In this document: positions 55,068 to 64,000 of the stretch, piece after piece
Position numbering within the stretch: position 1 is the first letter of the stretch
How the letters are laid out: the number at the start of each line of letters is the position of its first letter
Origin: Marinobacter sp. LV10R510-11A
Lineage (GTDB): Bacteria > Pseudomonadota > Gammaproteobacteria > Pseudomonadales > Oleiphilaceae
Assembly (NCBI RefSeq): GCF_900215155.1
Contig: NZ_LT907980.1
Coordinates: forward strand, 3,782,001 to 3,846,000
Length of the DNA stretch: 64,000 bases
Direction of reading: 5' to 3'
Made by a program: the position numbers and the translations under genes
The notes under the pieces: model-generated
What the model saw: only the letters and a program-made list of their open reading frames with translations
What the model was told of the DNA's origin: nothing
Databases searched by the model: none

Positions 55068-55340
55068 CTATTGCTCCGGCGGTACGTAGCCCTCGGCTTT
55101 GTCGAAAGGCTCGTTATTGAAGTAGTGCGCCATCTGCGCCTGCAGGTATTTACGGGTGTTGGGGTCCATCAGGCTCAGGTGCTTTTCGTTGATCAGCATG
55201 GTTTGCTCGTGTTGCCATTCTTCCCATGCCTGTTTGGAGATGTTCTCGAAGATGTCCTGGCCCTTTGCGCCGGGCATGGGTGGGAAGTCGAGGCCAACCA
55301 GATCTTTCTGGTGTTTGCGGCAAAAAATGGTGCGGCTCAT
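55068..55340 (-). CDS. yggX: Probable Fe(2+)-trafficking protein YggX
   Basis: At 90 residues it is the usual YggX length, with [21 protein letters not shown] (read to residue 21), a single conserved Cys7, and [17 protein letters not shown]. It is a small cytosolic protein linked to protection of iron-sulfur enzymes from oxidation. It lies downstream of mutY on the same strand, as in many gammaproteobacteria. Confidence 0.96.
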   Translation of the reverse strand: MSRTIFCRKHQKDLVGLDFPPMPGAKGQDIFENISKQAWEEWQHEQTMLINEKHLSLMDPNTRKYLQAQMAHYFNNEPFDKAEGYVPPEQ

Positions 55341-55424
55341 GTTCGCTCCTGTCTTAATGTGTGCGGTATGTGAGTGACGGGATGATAGCAGATAGTGCCA
55401 GCTGAACGTGCGGGCGCTCGGCTC

Positions 55425-56492
55425 TTAGAGCAGAGTGACCTGCTCTGGATTGGTGAGAAGTGTTCGGATGGGCGCTGGAAGGCCCAAGGCCAATGCTTCG
55501 TGCCTGTGTAGCCACTTCTGTTGGGCATCATCTCTCACGCTATTCTGCGCGATTACGCCCAGCCGTGCGGGCTGGATATGTAAATGGTAGTGGGAAAACG
55601 TGTGGCGAAAACCGCTGATTAGCTCAGGTTCTCCGCAATCGAACCCAAGGTTCTGTTCGCATGCTTCCTGCAGTTCGTCCGCGCCATAGGCAGCGTCCAG
55701 TTCCGGCAGGCTCCAGAGACCGCCCCAGATGCCGCTCGGCGGGCGTCGTTCCAGCAGAATGCGGCCTTCGTTGTCTTCCAGAATAACCATCCAGGTGGTT
55801 TTTTCGGGTTTGGCTTTTTTAGGTTTGGAGCCGGGGTAGAGGCTGGTCTCGCCTCTGGCGTAAGCTGAACAACCCCGCTGCAAGGGGCAGTCGTTGCAGG
55901 CGGGCCGACTGCGAGTGCATATCGTTGCACCTAAATCCATGATGCCCTGAGTATAGTCTCGAACGCGATCGCTCGGTGTGTGGGCTTCGGCGTGTTCCCA
56001 GAGCTGTTTCAGTACTGAGCTTTGCCCGGGCCAGCCGGGAACGGCGTGGTAGCGAGCCAGCACCCGTTTTACATTGCCGTCGAGAATGGCGGCGCGTTTG
56101 TTGAGTGTCTGGGCAATGATGGCCGCAGCGGTGGAGCGGCCAATGCCTATTAGAGTTTCCAGCTGTTCTTGAGTGTCAGGAAACTCCCCACCAAAATCCT
56201 CCATAACGGATCGAGCAGCTTTTTGTAGGTTGCGTGCGCGGGCGTAGTAGCCAAGCCCTGACCAATGGCTGAGTACGTCATCAACCGGCGCTTCCGCAAG
56301 GGATGCCACATCGGGGAAGCGTTCCATGAAAGCTTGGTAGTAGGGGATAACGGTCGCCACTTGGGTTTGCTGAAGCATGATTTCAGAAACCCACACCCGA
56401 TAGGCGTTGCGGTTATGGTGCCACGGCAGGTTGTGCCTGCCGTGCTGGTCGTACCAACCTAGAATATTTTCGGCAAAGTGGCCTGCTGTCAC
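55425..56492 (-). CDS. mutY: A/G-specific adenine DNA glycosylase
   Basis: The 355-residue base-excision repair enzyme has a helix-hairpin-helix region, catalytic Glu in VSEIMLQQTQV, catalytic Asp in GIMDLGATICT, the [4Fe-4S] cysteines C-X6-C-X2-C-X5-C (CTRSRPACNDCPLQRGC) and a C-terminal MutT-like 8-oxoG sensing domain. It removes adenine mispaired with 8-oxoguanine. It starts with GTG overlapping the asmA-like stop by 4 nt (GTGA). The yggX gene follows. Confidence 0.97.
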   Translation of the reverse strand: MTAGHFAENILGWYDQHGRHNLPWHHNRNAYRVWVSEIMLQQTQVATVIPYYQAFMERFPDVASLAEAPVDDVLSHWSGLGYYARARNLQKAARSVMEDFGGEFPDTQEQLETLIGIGRSTAAAIIAQTLNKRAAILDGNVKRVLARYHAVPGWPGQSSVLKQLWEHAEAHTPSDRVRDYTQGIMDLGATICTRSRPACNDCPLQRGCSAYARGETSLYPGSKPKKAKPEKTTWMVILEDNEGRILLERRPPSGIWGGLWSLPELDAAYGADELQEACEQNLGFDCGEPELISGFRHTFSHYHLHIQPARLGVIAQNSVRDDAQQKWLHRHEALALGLPAPIRTLLTNPEQVTLL

Positions 56493-58681
56493 TTGAACAG
56501 GCCTTTGAGTGCGTCTTTAACCTTATCACCCCCGTCCTTGCCGAGTTTTTCTTCCAGCTTTTCGCGCACTTTTTCTTCAGCTTTGCCTTTCGCTTTATCT
56601 ACTTCTTCTTTGGCTTTCTTCTTTGCGGCATTCGACGCGATGGTTTTCAGAGTGTCGCGGAAGCGAGAGCCGTCAAAGGAGCACAGGCTGGCCGCGCCTG
56701 CGGAGAAGTCGCCACGGCACTCTACCGGTATAACAACGTCTTCCACATATTCGGTTACCCGGCAGGCATTATCCCGGTGAATGTCGCCCACAATGCGCAG
56801 CCCAAGCTCGTAATCTACCAGGGTCTGCTTCATATCAACCGTGCCATTACCTTCCAGTTTCATGCCCGCCAGTGAGGCAACCAAATCTGTGTTGTCGAAG
56901 ATGTTGCCGTTGATCTCCAGAGTGCCGCGCATGTCATTGAACGGAGTTGTGTCACCCCAGTCATCGGTTGTCAGCTGGTCTTGGTTGACCAGGGCAATGC
57001 CCTGGCAAGCCATACGGGTGAGGTTCATCTTCCGGAACTCACCTTTGGCAAGATTGAAGCTGATCTGGCCATCGGCATTCTCTCTCAGAACGGAGATACG
57101 GTTGCCGGATGTTGTAGCATTTACTTTGAGGTTGGCCCCGCCTGACAGCATGGTGACCTCTGCCACATCAGCCAGCAACGGAAGGGTCTGAACATTGCTT
57201 ACATCGGAATTGACGGTCCACTTCGGGGTGTCGGTGCGGGCATCGATTGTTACATTGGCGCCAAAGCTGCCTTCATAAAGCTTGCCGCTGAACTCGTCAA
57301 TTTTCAGTACGCCTTTGCTCGCGGTTGTGCTGGCTTTGATTTCGTTGATGGTCAGGTTGCTTACAACCAACTCGCTCAGCCCGAAATCGATATCCAGGAG
57401 GAGGCCGCGCAAGGTTTCCAGTGGCAGAAGGTCGCCTTCTGGGCCTGCGTCTGCGGTTTGTGCTGCGGCATCCGTTTCTGCACCTTCAACTTGCGGTGAC
57501 AGGTAGCGGTCGGCGTTAAGTTTGTCGCCCTGTAGGTCAAACACAATGCCGCCGGTGTCGAGGTTGTAGCTGCCAGAGCCTTTGAATGTGGTGTCATCAA
57601 GCGTGATCACCAGGTTAGACAGTGCAGGTTTGCCTGCAGGGCCGCCGATGTTAGTAGAGAAAGCGATGGCTTGGAGGACTGCCTCGTCGGTGGTCTCTAT
57701 AGCGGGCTGACCCAAATTCTCGAGCAGGTCTTTGAGGGAGAACTCGCTGATGGCCACTTTGCCATTGAGGGTTGGCTTGTCGCCGAAGCCCTTCACATCA
57801 AGGTTAGTGCTCAGGGTCAGGTTTGCGAGCCTGGCGGTGATGTCGCTCAGGGTCGCAGTTTCATTTTCCAGGTTGGCTTTAGCTGATCCACTCAGTTTGG
57901 CGGTGACTGATTTGTCGCCAAACGGCTCGCCGTTCATTTTGAACACTGCTTCTAGGCCAGAAATCGTAAAATCGTTCAGCGCTTCGTTGGCTGCAAGGCG
58001 GGCCTCTATACTTCCGTCCACTTCGAGTGTCGGCTGGGTCGTTTCTACACGAAAGCCGATTTCCAGCGGAAATTCGGAGCCCAGAGTAATGTTGCTGGCA
58101 TTCACGGTGAAGTTTTCCAGCGTTACCGTTTGCCCGGTGCGCTGGTCGCTGTAATGCACCTGGGCATTGCTGATCTGTACGTTCTCGACATTGAAGTTAA
58201 GGGCTTCACCGCTTTGTTCGCCTTCCGCAGCGGGAGCTTCCTCAGAATTGCTAGCAATATCCTGTTTGTTCTTCTTCGCATCGCCGTCTGCAGGTTCTGG
58301 CATGATTCGAGTCCAGTTGCCTTCCCCCTTCTCGTTAATGCTTAGGTGAGCGTCTAGGCCGTCGAGCACAAAGGTGTCTACCTGCGGTGACATGGCGATC
58401 AGAGACCAAAAATCTATCTGTGCCACCAGTTGCTTCAGCGCAACGAGGCGTTCACCATCCAAAGTGGCCTCTACATCATTAAGCTCTAGCCCAAGTGGAA
58501 TAAAAGACCAGCCGATATCGCCTTGCAGAATAAGGTCTAGGTTGGTTTGTTCTTCAACAATCTTTTCGATCTGCGGCTTGTAGTCGTTCGGGTCGATGAC
58601 GGCCATGGCAATCGCGATCGCGGCAGCGGCGAGAACAACAAGTGCAACGATGGCAATCAGCACATAACGTATGGCTTTCAT
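56489..58681 (-). CDS. AsmA-family protein
   Basis: The 730-residue protein has one N-terminal membrane helix, the AsmA start pattern DPNDYKPQIEKIVEEQT and C-terminal repeats with GNIFDNTDLVASLAGMKLEGNGTVDMKQTLVDYEL typical of the AsmA fold (read in two parts). The C-terminus is Lys/Glu-rich and helical. AsmA proteins are thought to move lipids between the membranes. It is coupled to mutY by a 4-nt overlap. Confidence 0.9.
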   Translation of the reverse strand: MKAIRYVLIAIVALVVLAAAAIAIAMAVIDPNDYKPQIEKIVEEQTNLDLILQGDIGWSFIPLGLELNDVEATLDGERLVALKQLVAQIDFWSLIAMSPQVDTFVLDGLDAHLSINEKGEGNWTRIMPEPADGDAKKNKQDIASNSEEAPAAEGEQSGEALNFNVENVQISNAQVHYSDQRTGQTVTLENFTVNASNITLGSEFPLEIGFRVETTQPTLEVDGSIEARLAANEALNDFTISGLEAVFKMNGEPFGDKSVTAKLSGSAKANLENETATLSDITARLANLTLSTNLDVKGFGDKPTLNGKVAISEFSLKDLLENLGQPAIETTDEAVLQAIAFSTNIGGPAGKPALSNLVITLDDTTFKGSGSYNLDTGGIVFDLQGDKLNADRYLSPQVEGAETDAAAQTADAGPEGDLLPLETLRGLLLDIDFGLSELVVSNLTINEIKASTTASKGVLKIDEFSGKLYEGSFGANVTIDARTDTPKWTVNSDVSNVQTLPLLADVAEVTMLSGGANLKVNATTSGNRISVLRENADGQISFNLAKGEFRKMNLTRMACQGIALVNQDQLTTDDWGDTTPFNDMRGTLEINGNIFDNTDLVASLAGMKLEGNGTVDMKQTLVDYELGLRIVGDIHRDNACRVTEYVEDVVIPVECRGDFSAGAASLCSFDGSRFRDTLKTIASNAAKKKAKEEVDKAKGKAEEKVREKLEEKLGKDGGDKVKDALKGLFK

Positions 58682-58884
58682 GATTCAGGATTCCTTTCTT
58701 GTTGCGAGAGCTTGCTGCGAGAGCATTCAGGATTCAAGGCGAATCTGGTGCGAATTACCTAAAGGATAACGCAGGGTTAGCAAATTAACAGGGTATCAGT
58801 ATGACAATGCCGTAGTGTTGGGCCAAAATGCATCCATTGTTTTCCGACTACATTGAAAAACATAACCATAAAAAGGAGTCTGCT

Positions 58885-59346
58885 GTGGCTATTACTGTTT
58901 CGATTGAGCTAAACCGGGAGCTTGAAATCCCTGCGAGCTATGATGAGGTTTTTGAGCTGCTGGCTGATGTTCCACGCTCTGCAAGCCATTTTCCAAAAGT
59001 GCACAAGCTGACGGATTTGGGGGACAACACCTATCGCTGGGAAATGGAAAAAGTAGGTGTCGATAAACACGCTATCCAGTCTATATACGCCAGCAAGTAT
59101 TTTTCAGACAAAGACGCCGGAAAAATTACCTGGCAGCCGGTAAAAGGCGAAGGTAACGGTTTGGTTAGCGGGTCCTGGGTGTTGACTGCAAAAGGTGACA
59201 AAGCCACCGGGCTAAAATTCCAGACCAGTGCTGAGCTTACATTGCCACTGCCCAGCCTTCTGAAGCTCGCTATCAGCCCGGTTATTAAGCATGAGTTCAA
59301 TGGGCTGGTGGACACCTACATGAACAATCTTAAGAAAGTGTTCTGA
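58885..59346 (+). CDS. SRPBCC-family lipid- or ligand-binding protein
   Basis: The 153-residue protein fits the START/SRPBCC (polyketide-cyclase-like) fold: IPASYDEVFELLADVPRSASHFPKV, then beta strands and a long C-terminal helix FNGLVDTYMNNLKKVF. The GTG at 58885 is chosen for its AAGGAG ribosome site 6 nt upstream; an earlier ATG at 58828 has none. The ligand is unknown. Confidence 0.8.
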   Translation: MAITVSIELNRELEIPASYDEVFELLADVPRSASHFPKVHKLTDLGDNTYRWEMEKVGVDKHAIQSIYASKYFSDKDAGKITWQPVKGEGNGLVSGSWVLTAKGDKATGLKFQTSAELTLPLPSLLKLAISPVIKHEFNGLVDTYMNNLKKVF

Positions 59347-59390
59347 CGAGTTACGATCAGGCCAACTATCGTGCTGATTAACTCGGTTGT

Positions 59391-59419
59391 GGGACACCTG
59401 AGAGCATAGAATGTATAAT
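59391..59419 (+). promoter_or_regulatory. Predicted sigma-70 promoter of hisBHAF
   Basis: A perfect -10 TATAAT (59414-59419) lies 17 bp after a weak -35 GGGACA (59391-59396) and 54 bp upstream of the hisB ATG. Confidence 0.5.
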
Positions 59420-59472
59420 CCGTGAATTAAACTTTTCCGGCGTTGTGCCGCTTAATTTGCTACGGAGTCCCC

Positions 59473-60066
59473 ATGGCCGAACGTAAGGCTCGGGTAGAAC
59501 GAAATACCCTCGAAACCCAGATCGCCGTTGAAATTAATCTCGACGGAACCGGTAAATCCAGTTTTGATACCGGCGTGCCGTTTCTGGAGCACATGATTCA
59601 GCAGATCGCCCGTCACGGGATGATGGATCTGGATATCGTCTCTAAAGGCGATCTGCACATTGACGATCACCACACAGTGGAAGACGTTGGTATCACCCTG
59701 GGCCAAGCTTTCAAACAGGCTGTGGGCGACAAAAAAGGCATTTGCCGTTACGGCCATGCTTACGTGCCCATGGATGAAGCGCTGTCGCGCGTGGCGATTG
59801 ATTTATCTGGCCGCCCTGGCCTGATTATGAATGTGCCCTTTACCCGCGCTGTTGTGGGTGGTTTTGATGTGGACTTGTTTGAAGAGTTTTTCCGTGGATT
59901 TATCAACCATGCCATGGTGACTGTGCATATCGATAACCTTCGGGGCAAGAATACCCACCACCAGATCGAAACGGTGTTCAAAGCATTCGGCCGTGCTCTG
60001 CGTATGGCAGTTGAAATGGATGAGCGCATGGCGGGTGTTACCCCGTCTACCAAAGGCTCGTTGTAA
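59473..60066 (+). CDS. hisB: Imidazoleglycerol-phosphate dehydratase
   Basis: The 197-residue monofunctional HisB has the two manganese-binding His clusters in [35 protein letters not shown] [16 protein letters not shown], and the C-terminal [18 protein letters not shown]. It dehydrates imidazole glycerol phosphate in histidine synthesis. The ATG at 59473 has ACGGAG upstream. It is the first gene of hisBHAF. Confidence 0.97.
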   Translation: MAERKARVERNTLETQIAVEINLDGTGKSSFDTGVPFLEHMIQQIARHGMMDLDIVSKGDLHIDDHHTVEDVGITLGQAFKQAVGDKKGICRYGHAYVPMDEALSRVAIDLSGRPGLIMNVPFTRAVVGGFDVDLFEEFFRGFINHAMVTVHIDNLRGKNTHHQIETVFKAFGRALRMAVEMDERMAGVTPSTKGSL

Positions 60067-60104
60067 TTCCCCGCTCCTAGCAACTTAAGGACACCGCACT
60101 AACC

Positions 60105-60746
60105 ATGAAAACCGTTGCCATCATCGACTACGGCATGGGGAATCTCCACTCTGCCCGCAAAGCGGTAGAGCACGTAGCCCCGGATACCAGAGTTCTGGTA
60201 ACCGACAACGCAGACCAAATTCGTGAAGCCGACCGGGTGATACTGCCCGGCGTTGGCGCCATGCGTGATTGCATGGCAGAGATTCGCCGGCTGGGTGTGG
60301 ATGAGCTAGTGCGGGAAGTGTCCCGCGATCGTCCGTTCCTCGGGATCTGTGTTGGCATGCAGGCACTTATGTCCCGCAGCGAAGAAAACGGCGGTGTCGA
60401 CGGCATTAACCTTTTTCCCTCCCAAGTGCGTTTCTTTGGCGATAGCCTGGTGGAAAACGGCGTGCGCCTGAAAGTACCCCACATGGGCTGGAACGAGGTT
60501 TTTCAGGCCAAAGCGCATCCACTTTGGCAGGGTATTCCCGACGGTGATCGTTTCTATTTTGTGCACAGTTACTACGCTGAGGCAGAAGGCAACGCGGATA
60601 TCGTGGGGCGCAGCCATTATGGTGTCGATTTGGCGGCTGCAGTGGCCCGCGACAACATTTTTGCTGTGCAGTTTCACCCGGAGAAAAGTGCCGGGGCAGG
60701 GCTGCAGCTACTCAAGAACTTTACTGACTGGAATGGAACATGCTGA
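60105..60746 (+). CDS. hisH: Imidazole glycerol phosphate synthase, glutaminase subunit
   Basis: The 213-residue class I glutamine amidotransferase has the nucleophile in [12 protein letters not shown], the oxyanion/VIDYGMGNL start, and the His-Glu pair in [10 protein letters not shown]. It supplies ammonia to HisF. Its end overlaps hisA by 7 nt. Confidence 0.97.
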   Translation: MKTVAIIDYGMGNLHSARKAVEHVAPDTRVLVTDNADQIREADRVILPGVGAMRDCMAEIRRLGVDELVREVSRDRPFLGICVGMQALMSRSEENGGVDGINLFPSQVRFFGDSLVENGVRLKVPHMGWNEVFQAKAHPLWQGIPDGDRFYFVHSYYAEAEGNADIVGRSHYGVDLAAAVARDNIFAVQFHPEKSAGAGLQLLKNFTDWNGTC

Positions 60747-61489
60747 TTATTCCCGCCATTGATCTTAAAGACGGCAGATGTGTGCGGTTGCGCCAGGGCC
60801 GGATGGAAGATTCCACCGTTTTCGGTGGCGACCCGGTTGATATGGCCACCCGCTGGGTGGAAGCAGGAGCTCGCCGTTTGCACCTAGTCGATCTGAACGG
60901 TGCGTTTGCGGGTGAGCCGGTAAACGGCGAAATTGTTCAGGCCATTGCCCGTAAGTACCCGGATTTGCCGATTCAGATTGGCGGCGGTATTCGCTCTGCT
61001 GAAACCATTGAGGCCTATTTGAAAGCCGGTGTGCAGTGGGTGATTATCGGCACCAAAGCGGTCAAAGAACCTGAATTTGTGACCGAGATGTGCAAGCGCT
61101 TTCCCGGTCACATTATCGTAGGCCTGGATGCTAAAGACGGCCGCGTAGCTACAGATGGCTGGGCGGAGGTATCGGAAGTGATGGCGACCGATCTGGCCAA
61201 ACGCTTTGCTAACGACGGCGTGGAAGCGATTGTGTACACCGACATCAACCGCGACGGCATGATGCAGGGCGTTAACGTAGAAGCCACTGCTGCGTTAGCA
61301 GAAGCGAGCGGCATCCCAGTTATCGCATCCGGTGGTGTTACCAACATGGATGACCTCAAGCGTCTGGCGCCTGCTGCAAGCAAAGGCATCATCGGTGCGA
61401 TTACGGGCCGGGCGATTTACGAGGGCACGCTGGACGTGGCAGAAGCTCAGGCATTTTGCGACACCCTTTGTGACACCCCGAAAGGCTGA
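60740..61489 (+). CDS. hisA: Phosphoribosylformimino-5-aminoimidazole carboxamide ribotide isomerase
   Basis: The 249-residue TIM-barrel protein has [18 protein letters not shown] with the catalytic first Asp, IQIGGGIRS and the second acidic site in [12 protein letters not shown]. It isomerises ProFAR to PRFAR. It overlaps hisH and precedes hisF by 14 nt. Confidence 0.97.
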   Translation: MLIIPAIDLKDGRCVRLRQGRMEDSTVFGGDPVDMATRWVEAGARRLHLVDLNGAFAGEPVNGEIVQAIARKYPDLPIQIGGGIRSAETIEAYLKAGVQWVIIGTKAVKEPEFVTEMCKRFPGHIIVGLDAKDGRVATDGWAEVSEVMATDLAKRFANDGVEAIVYTDINRDGMMQGVNVEATAALAEASGIPVIASGGVTNMDDLKRLAPAASKGIIGAITGRAIYEGTLDVAEAQAFCDTLCDTPKG

Positions 61490-61503
61490 GGAAGGTAAAC
61501 GGT

Positions 61504-62277
61504 ATGGCACTGGCAAAACGCATTATCCCCTGCCTAGATGTAGACAAGGGGCGTGTTGTAAAAGGCGTCAACTTTGTGGATATTCGGGATGCTGGAGACC
61601 CTGTGGAAGTAGCCCGCCGCTATAACGAACAGGGCGCCGATGAAATCACCTTTTTGGACATCACAGCAAGCAGTGAAAGCCGTGATACAACCTATGAAAC
61701 GGTTGAGCGCATGGCTGCGGAAGTCTTCATTCCGTTGACCGTCGGCGGTGGTGTTCGTGCGGTGGAAGATATCCGCAAACTGCTGAATGCTGGCGCAGAC
61801 AAAGTCGCGATCAACACGGCCGCGGTATTCAATCCGGAGCTGGTTCGGGAAGCCGCAGATCGCTTTGGCAGCCAGTGCATTGTTGTTGCGATTGATGCCA
61901 AGCAGGTCAGTGCCGAAGGTGAGGCGCCGCGCTGGGAAATCTATACCCATGGTGGGCGCGAGCCAACTGGGCTTGATGCCGTGGAATGGGCCCGTAAGAT
62001 GGTAGACATGGGCGCTGGCGAGCTGCTGCTTACAAGCATGGACAGGGATGGCACAAAAATCGGTTTTGATCTTGGCCTAACCCGTGCAGTCAGCGATGCG
62101 GTATCGGTCCCGTTGATTGCCTCAGGCGGCGTGGGCGAACTGCAGCATCTTGCGGATGGTGTGACCTTAGGTGGGGCCGATGCTGTGCTGGCGGCGTCTA
62201 TTTTCCACTTTGGTGAGCATACAATTCCCGAGGCCAAGGCGTTCATGAAGGCCCAAGGAATTGAAGTTCGGGATTAG
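61504..62277 (+). CDS. hisF: Imidazole glycerol phosphate synthase, cyclase subunit
   Basis: The 257-residue TIM-barrel protein has the HisF start [20 protein letters not shown] (20 residues), catalytic Asp residues in PCLDV and [10 protein letters not shown], and [11 protein letters not shown]. It joins ammonia from HisH with PRFAR to make imidazole glycerol phosphate and AICAR. Its last 4 bp overlap the convergent deacetylase gene. Confidence 0.97.
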   Translation: MALAKRIIPCLDVDKGRVVKGVNFVDIRDAGDPVEVARRYNEQGADEITFLDITASSESRDTTYETVERMAAEVFIPLTVGGGVRAVEDIRKLLNAGADKVAINTAAVFNPELVREAADRFGSQCIVVAIDAKQVSAEGEAPRWEIYTHGGREPTGLDAVEWARKMVDMGAGELLLTSMDRDGTKIGFDLGLTRAVSDAVSVPLIASGGVGELQHLADGVTLGGADAVLAASIFHFGEHTIPEAKAFMKAQGIEVRD

Positions 62278-63122
62278 TGCTTTTTAGCGAAAGCAGGCCG
62301 AATGGTCTGCTTTTCCCCTTCTGCAAACATCCTTTGATTGTTGTTGCGTATAGCCCAGATGCCGCTCACTGTGGCAATGGCGATGCCTTGCTCGTCCAGT
62401 AACGGAAGATGCTTTTCGAGATAATCTACGGTCACTGCATGTGGGTGGCCTATGCCAACCGCACTGCCGTTTTCCTTTGCCCGCCGAATAAGCTCCTTGA
62501 ATTGCCGATCCACAAACTCTTCCGTTTGCTCATGATCCAGAAATACGTCCCGTGTCATCGTGGGGATCTGATAGGCCTCAGCGACATTGCCTGCGACAGA
62601 TGAGGCAATCGTTCGGCTGTCGACAAAGTAAACCGGGTAGCGGTAAAGCTCTTTCATCACCCAATCCATAGGCTTTAGCTTCTGGGTTAGCAGGCTGCCC
62701 ATGTGGTTGTTCACCCCCTGCACATAGGGGATCGACTGCAGGGCGCGGCGCAACGTGGTTGTTAGGCTTTGCTCATCCATATCCGACGTTAACCCGCCTT
62801 GCCCTAGGCTAAAATTCCGGGTGTTGGCCATGGGGGCGTGCAGCATAATCTCTTTACTGCGGCTGTGTGCCAGCCGGGCAAGAGCGTCTGTGTGCGGCCG
62901 ATAGGGCAGGAACGCCAGGGTCAGTGGCTGATCCAAGTTGGCCAAGCGCTCGCCTTCGTGCAGGTTGTGGCCCATGTCATCAATGATGATGGCAATGGTT
63001 GGCGGGACATCACTGGTGGCCGGCCCTGCCATTACGGCGCCGGCGGCCAAGCTTGTCAGAACCGCCAGAGCCAGTTTGGCTATGGTCACGCTATACAGGG
63101 TCAGAGTCGAGAACGCCTTCAC
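62274..63122 (-). CDS. Divergent polysaccharide deacetylase family protein (YibQ-like)
   Basis: The 282-residue protein has an N-terminal signal/anchor segment, then [13 protein letters not shown] with the metal-type Asp pair, [39 protein letters not shown] and [19 protein letters not shown]. The family is a variant carbohydrate deacetylase of unknown periplasmic role. The GTG start overlaps the stop of the upstream protease gene (GTGA), as in other gammaproteobacteria where these genes are neighbours. Confidence 0.92.
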   Translation of the reverse strand: MKAFSTLTLYSVTIAKLALAVLTSLAAGAVMAGPATSDVPPTIAIIIDDMGHNLHEGERLANLDQPLTLAFLPYRPHTDALARLAHSRSKEIMLHAPMANTRNFSLGQGGLTSDMDEQSLTTTLRRALQSIPYVQGVNNHMGSLLTQKLKPMDWVMKELYRYPVYFVDSRTIASSVAGNVAEAYQIPTMTRDVFLDHEQTEEFVDRQFKELIRRAKENGSAVGIGHPHAVTVDYLEKHLPLLDEQGIAIATVSGIWAIRNNNQRMFAEGEKQTIRPAFAKKH

Positions 63123-64000
63123 TGTTCTGTGTCCGCTCCCTTGCGGTTGAGAATGTGTAGCCCTTTCAGCAAATTAAGTGCCGAGCGCAGTTGGTAGTCG
63201 CGGTCGACCATGGAGCTAGCTTGATCCTCAGGCTTGGTTTTCTTTTCGCTATCTTTGGCTTCTTCATCCTGACCAACCAAGTGGCCGCTCAGATCCGCCT
63301 CGGTAAAGAATGGGCGGCTATCCAGTTCTTTCAGCTCTGCAGGTTTTACTTCAATGTCCGGTTTGATGCCGGTGCCCTGTATCGAGCGTCCGTCTGGGGT
63401 GTAATAGCGCGCCGTTGTCATTTTGATGGCGTGGGTTTCATCCAGTGGAATAACTGTCTGAACGCTGCCCTTACCAAAGGATTGGGTGCCCATGATCACG
63501 GCCCGTTTATGATCCTGCAGCGCACCTGCAAGAATTTCCGATGCGGAAGCAGAGCCGCCGTTGATCAGCACAACAATGGGTGTGCCCGCCATAACATCGC
63601 CGTCTTTAGCACTGAAACGAAGGCGTGAGCTTTGGATTCGGCCCTCTGTGTATACAATCAGCCCTTCGTCTAGCAGTGCATCAGCGGTTGCAACAGCCGC
63701 TTGCAGTACACCGCCCGGGTTATTGCGCAGGTCGATTACCAGCCCGTCCAGATCACTGCCGTGATCCTTTTTGAGCTTGTTGAGGGCGTTCGTAAACTGC
63801 CCGCCGGTTTCTGCCTGGAACTGGGTCAGGCGCACGTAGCCGTAGCCGTTTTCAATCATGCGGCTCTTTACACTGGTTACTTTGATAACGTCGCGCTTGA
63901 CATCAATCTCTACCGGGCCGCTCTCACCTTCGCGCATAATGGTCAGCGTAAGTATGGTGCCGGGTTTGCCACGCATAAGCTGAACAGCTTCTTCCAGGCC
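63119..64000 (-). CDS. C-terminal processing peptidase (S41 family), N-terminus outside window
   Basis: The visible 293 C-terminal residues start in the PDZ domain (GLEEAVQLMRGKPGTILTLTI) and contain the tail-specific protease core: LDGLVIDLRNNPGGVL, the catalytic serine in NGGSASASEILAGALQDH and the lysine in GTQSFGKGSVQTV. The C-terminal ~60 residues are charged. It is a periplasmic protease that trims or degrades exported proteins. The frame runs to the window edge. Confidence 0.95.
   Translation of the reverse strand, partial: GLEEAVQLMRGKPGTILTLTIMREGESGPVEIDVKRDVIKVTSVKSRMIENGYGYVRLTQFQAETGGQFTNALNKLKKDHGSDLDGLVIDLRNNPGGVLQAAVATADALLDEGLIVYTEGRIQSSRLRFSAKDGDVMAGTPIVVLINGGSASASEILAGALQDHKRAVIMGTQSFGKGSVQTVIPLDETHAIKMTTARYYTPDGRSIQGTGIKPDIEVKPAELKELDSRPFFTEADLSGHLVGQDEEAKDSEKKTKPEDQASSMVDRDYQLRSALNLLKGLHILNRKGADTEQ

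Overview
The window reads as chromosomal DNA of a marine gammaproteobacterium close to Marinobacter and the pseudomonads. This is inferred from the two-subunit arginine succinyltransferase (aruF/aruG), the glcC-glcGDEF cluster, a DcaP-like porin, a Lon paralogue of the Pseudomonas AsrA type, and hisBHAF followed by a polysaccharide-deacetylase/ctp pair. Coding density is high, base composition looks even, and most of the window is core metabolism arranged in operons.

Layout. 0-7 kb: a DUF3015 protein, a small lipoprotein and a complete branched-chain amino-acid ABC importer (livJ-H-M-G-F, minus strand), with a divergent MarR regulator whose shared promoter region carries three palindromes. 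7-12 kb: a second-type Lon protease, a thioredoxin-TPR co-chaperone (cnoX) and a KamA-type radical-SAM aminomutase. 12.5-18.2 kb: pyruvate dehydrogenase aceE-aceF and an Old Yellow Enzyme. 18.4-20.6 kb: a DcaP-like porin and a decayed exonuclease/GIY-YIG nuclease gene. 20.7-26.9 kb: arginine succinyltransferase pathway genes aruC-aruF-aruG-astD-astB. 26.9-31.7 kb: a TetR regulator with tandem operators and a divergent RND efflux pair. 31.7-35.9 kb: the missing pathway gene astE at the end of an arginine/ornithine ABC importer operon (aotP-J-Q-M-astE). 36-41.2 kb: the glycolate oxidase cluster glcC/glcGDEF with two matching GntR-type palindromes. 41.3-45.3 kb: a DUF4124 protein, a Bcr/CflA exporter, a SulP transporter and a single-domain globin. 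45.8-48.2 kb: 5-oxoprolinase pxpABC.

48.3-54.9 kb is the most accessory-looking stretch. It holds a small ArfA-like ribosome-rescue factor whose stop codon lies in a hairpin and three Fic-domain proteins of different architecture (RhuM-Fic/Doc; Fic-winged helix interrupted by a frameshift in an eight-base homopolymer and preceded by a 17-bp-arm palindrome; a third Fic with an N-terminal inhibitory motif). Two ordinary transporters (CaCA exchanger, SstT) lie among them, and tRNA-Phe closes the region. 55-64 kb: yggX, mutY, asmA-like, an SRPBCC protein, hisBHAF, a YibQ-like deacetylase and a C-terminal processing protease cut by the window end.

The genes suggest a heterotroph that takes up and burns amino acids (branched-chain, arginine/ornithine, serine/threonine, 5-oxoproline) and glycolate. 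No CRISPR array, insertion sequence, prophage or rRNA operon was seen. The best leads for something new are the Fic cluster with its palindrome and frameshift tract, and the arfA-like gene with its stop-codon hairpin.
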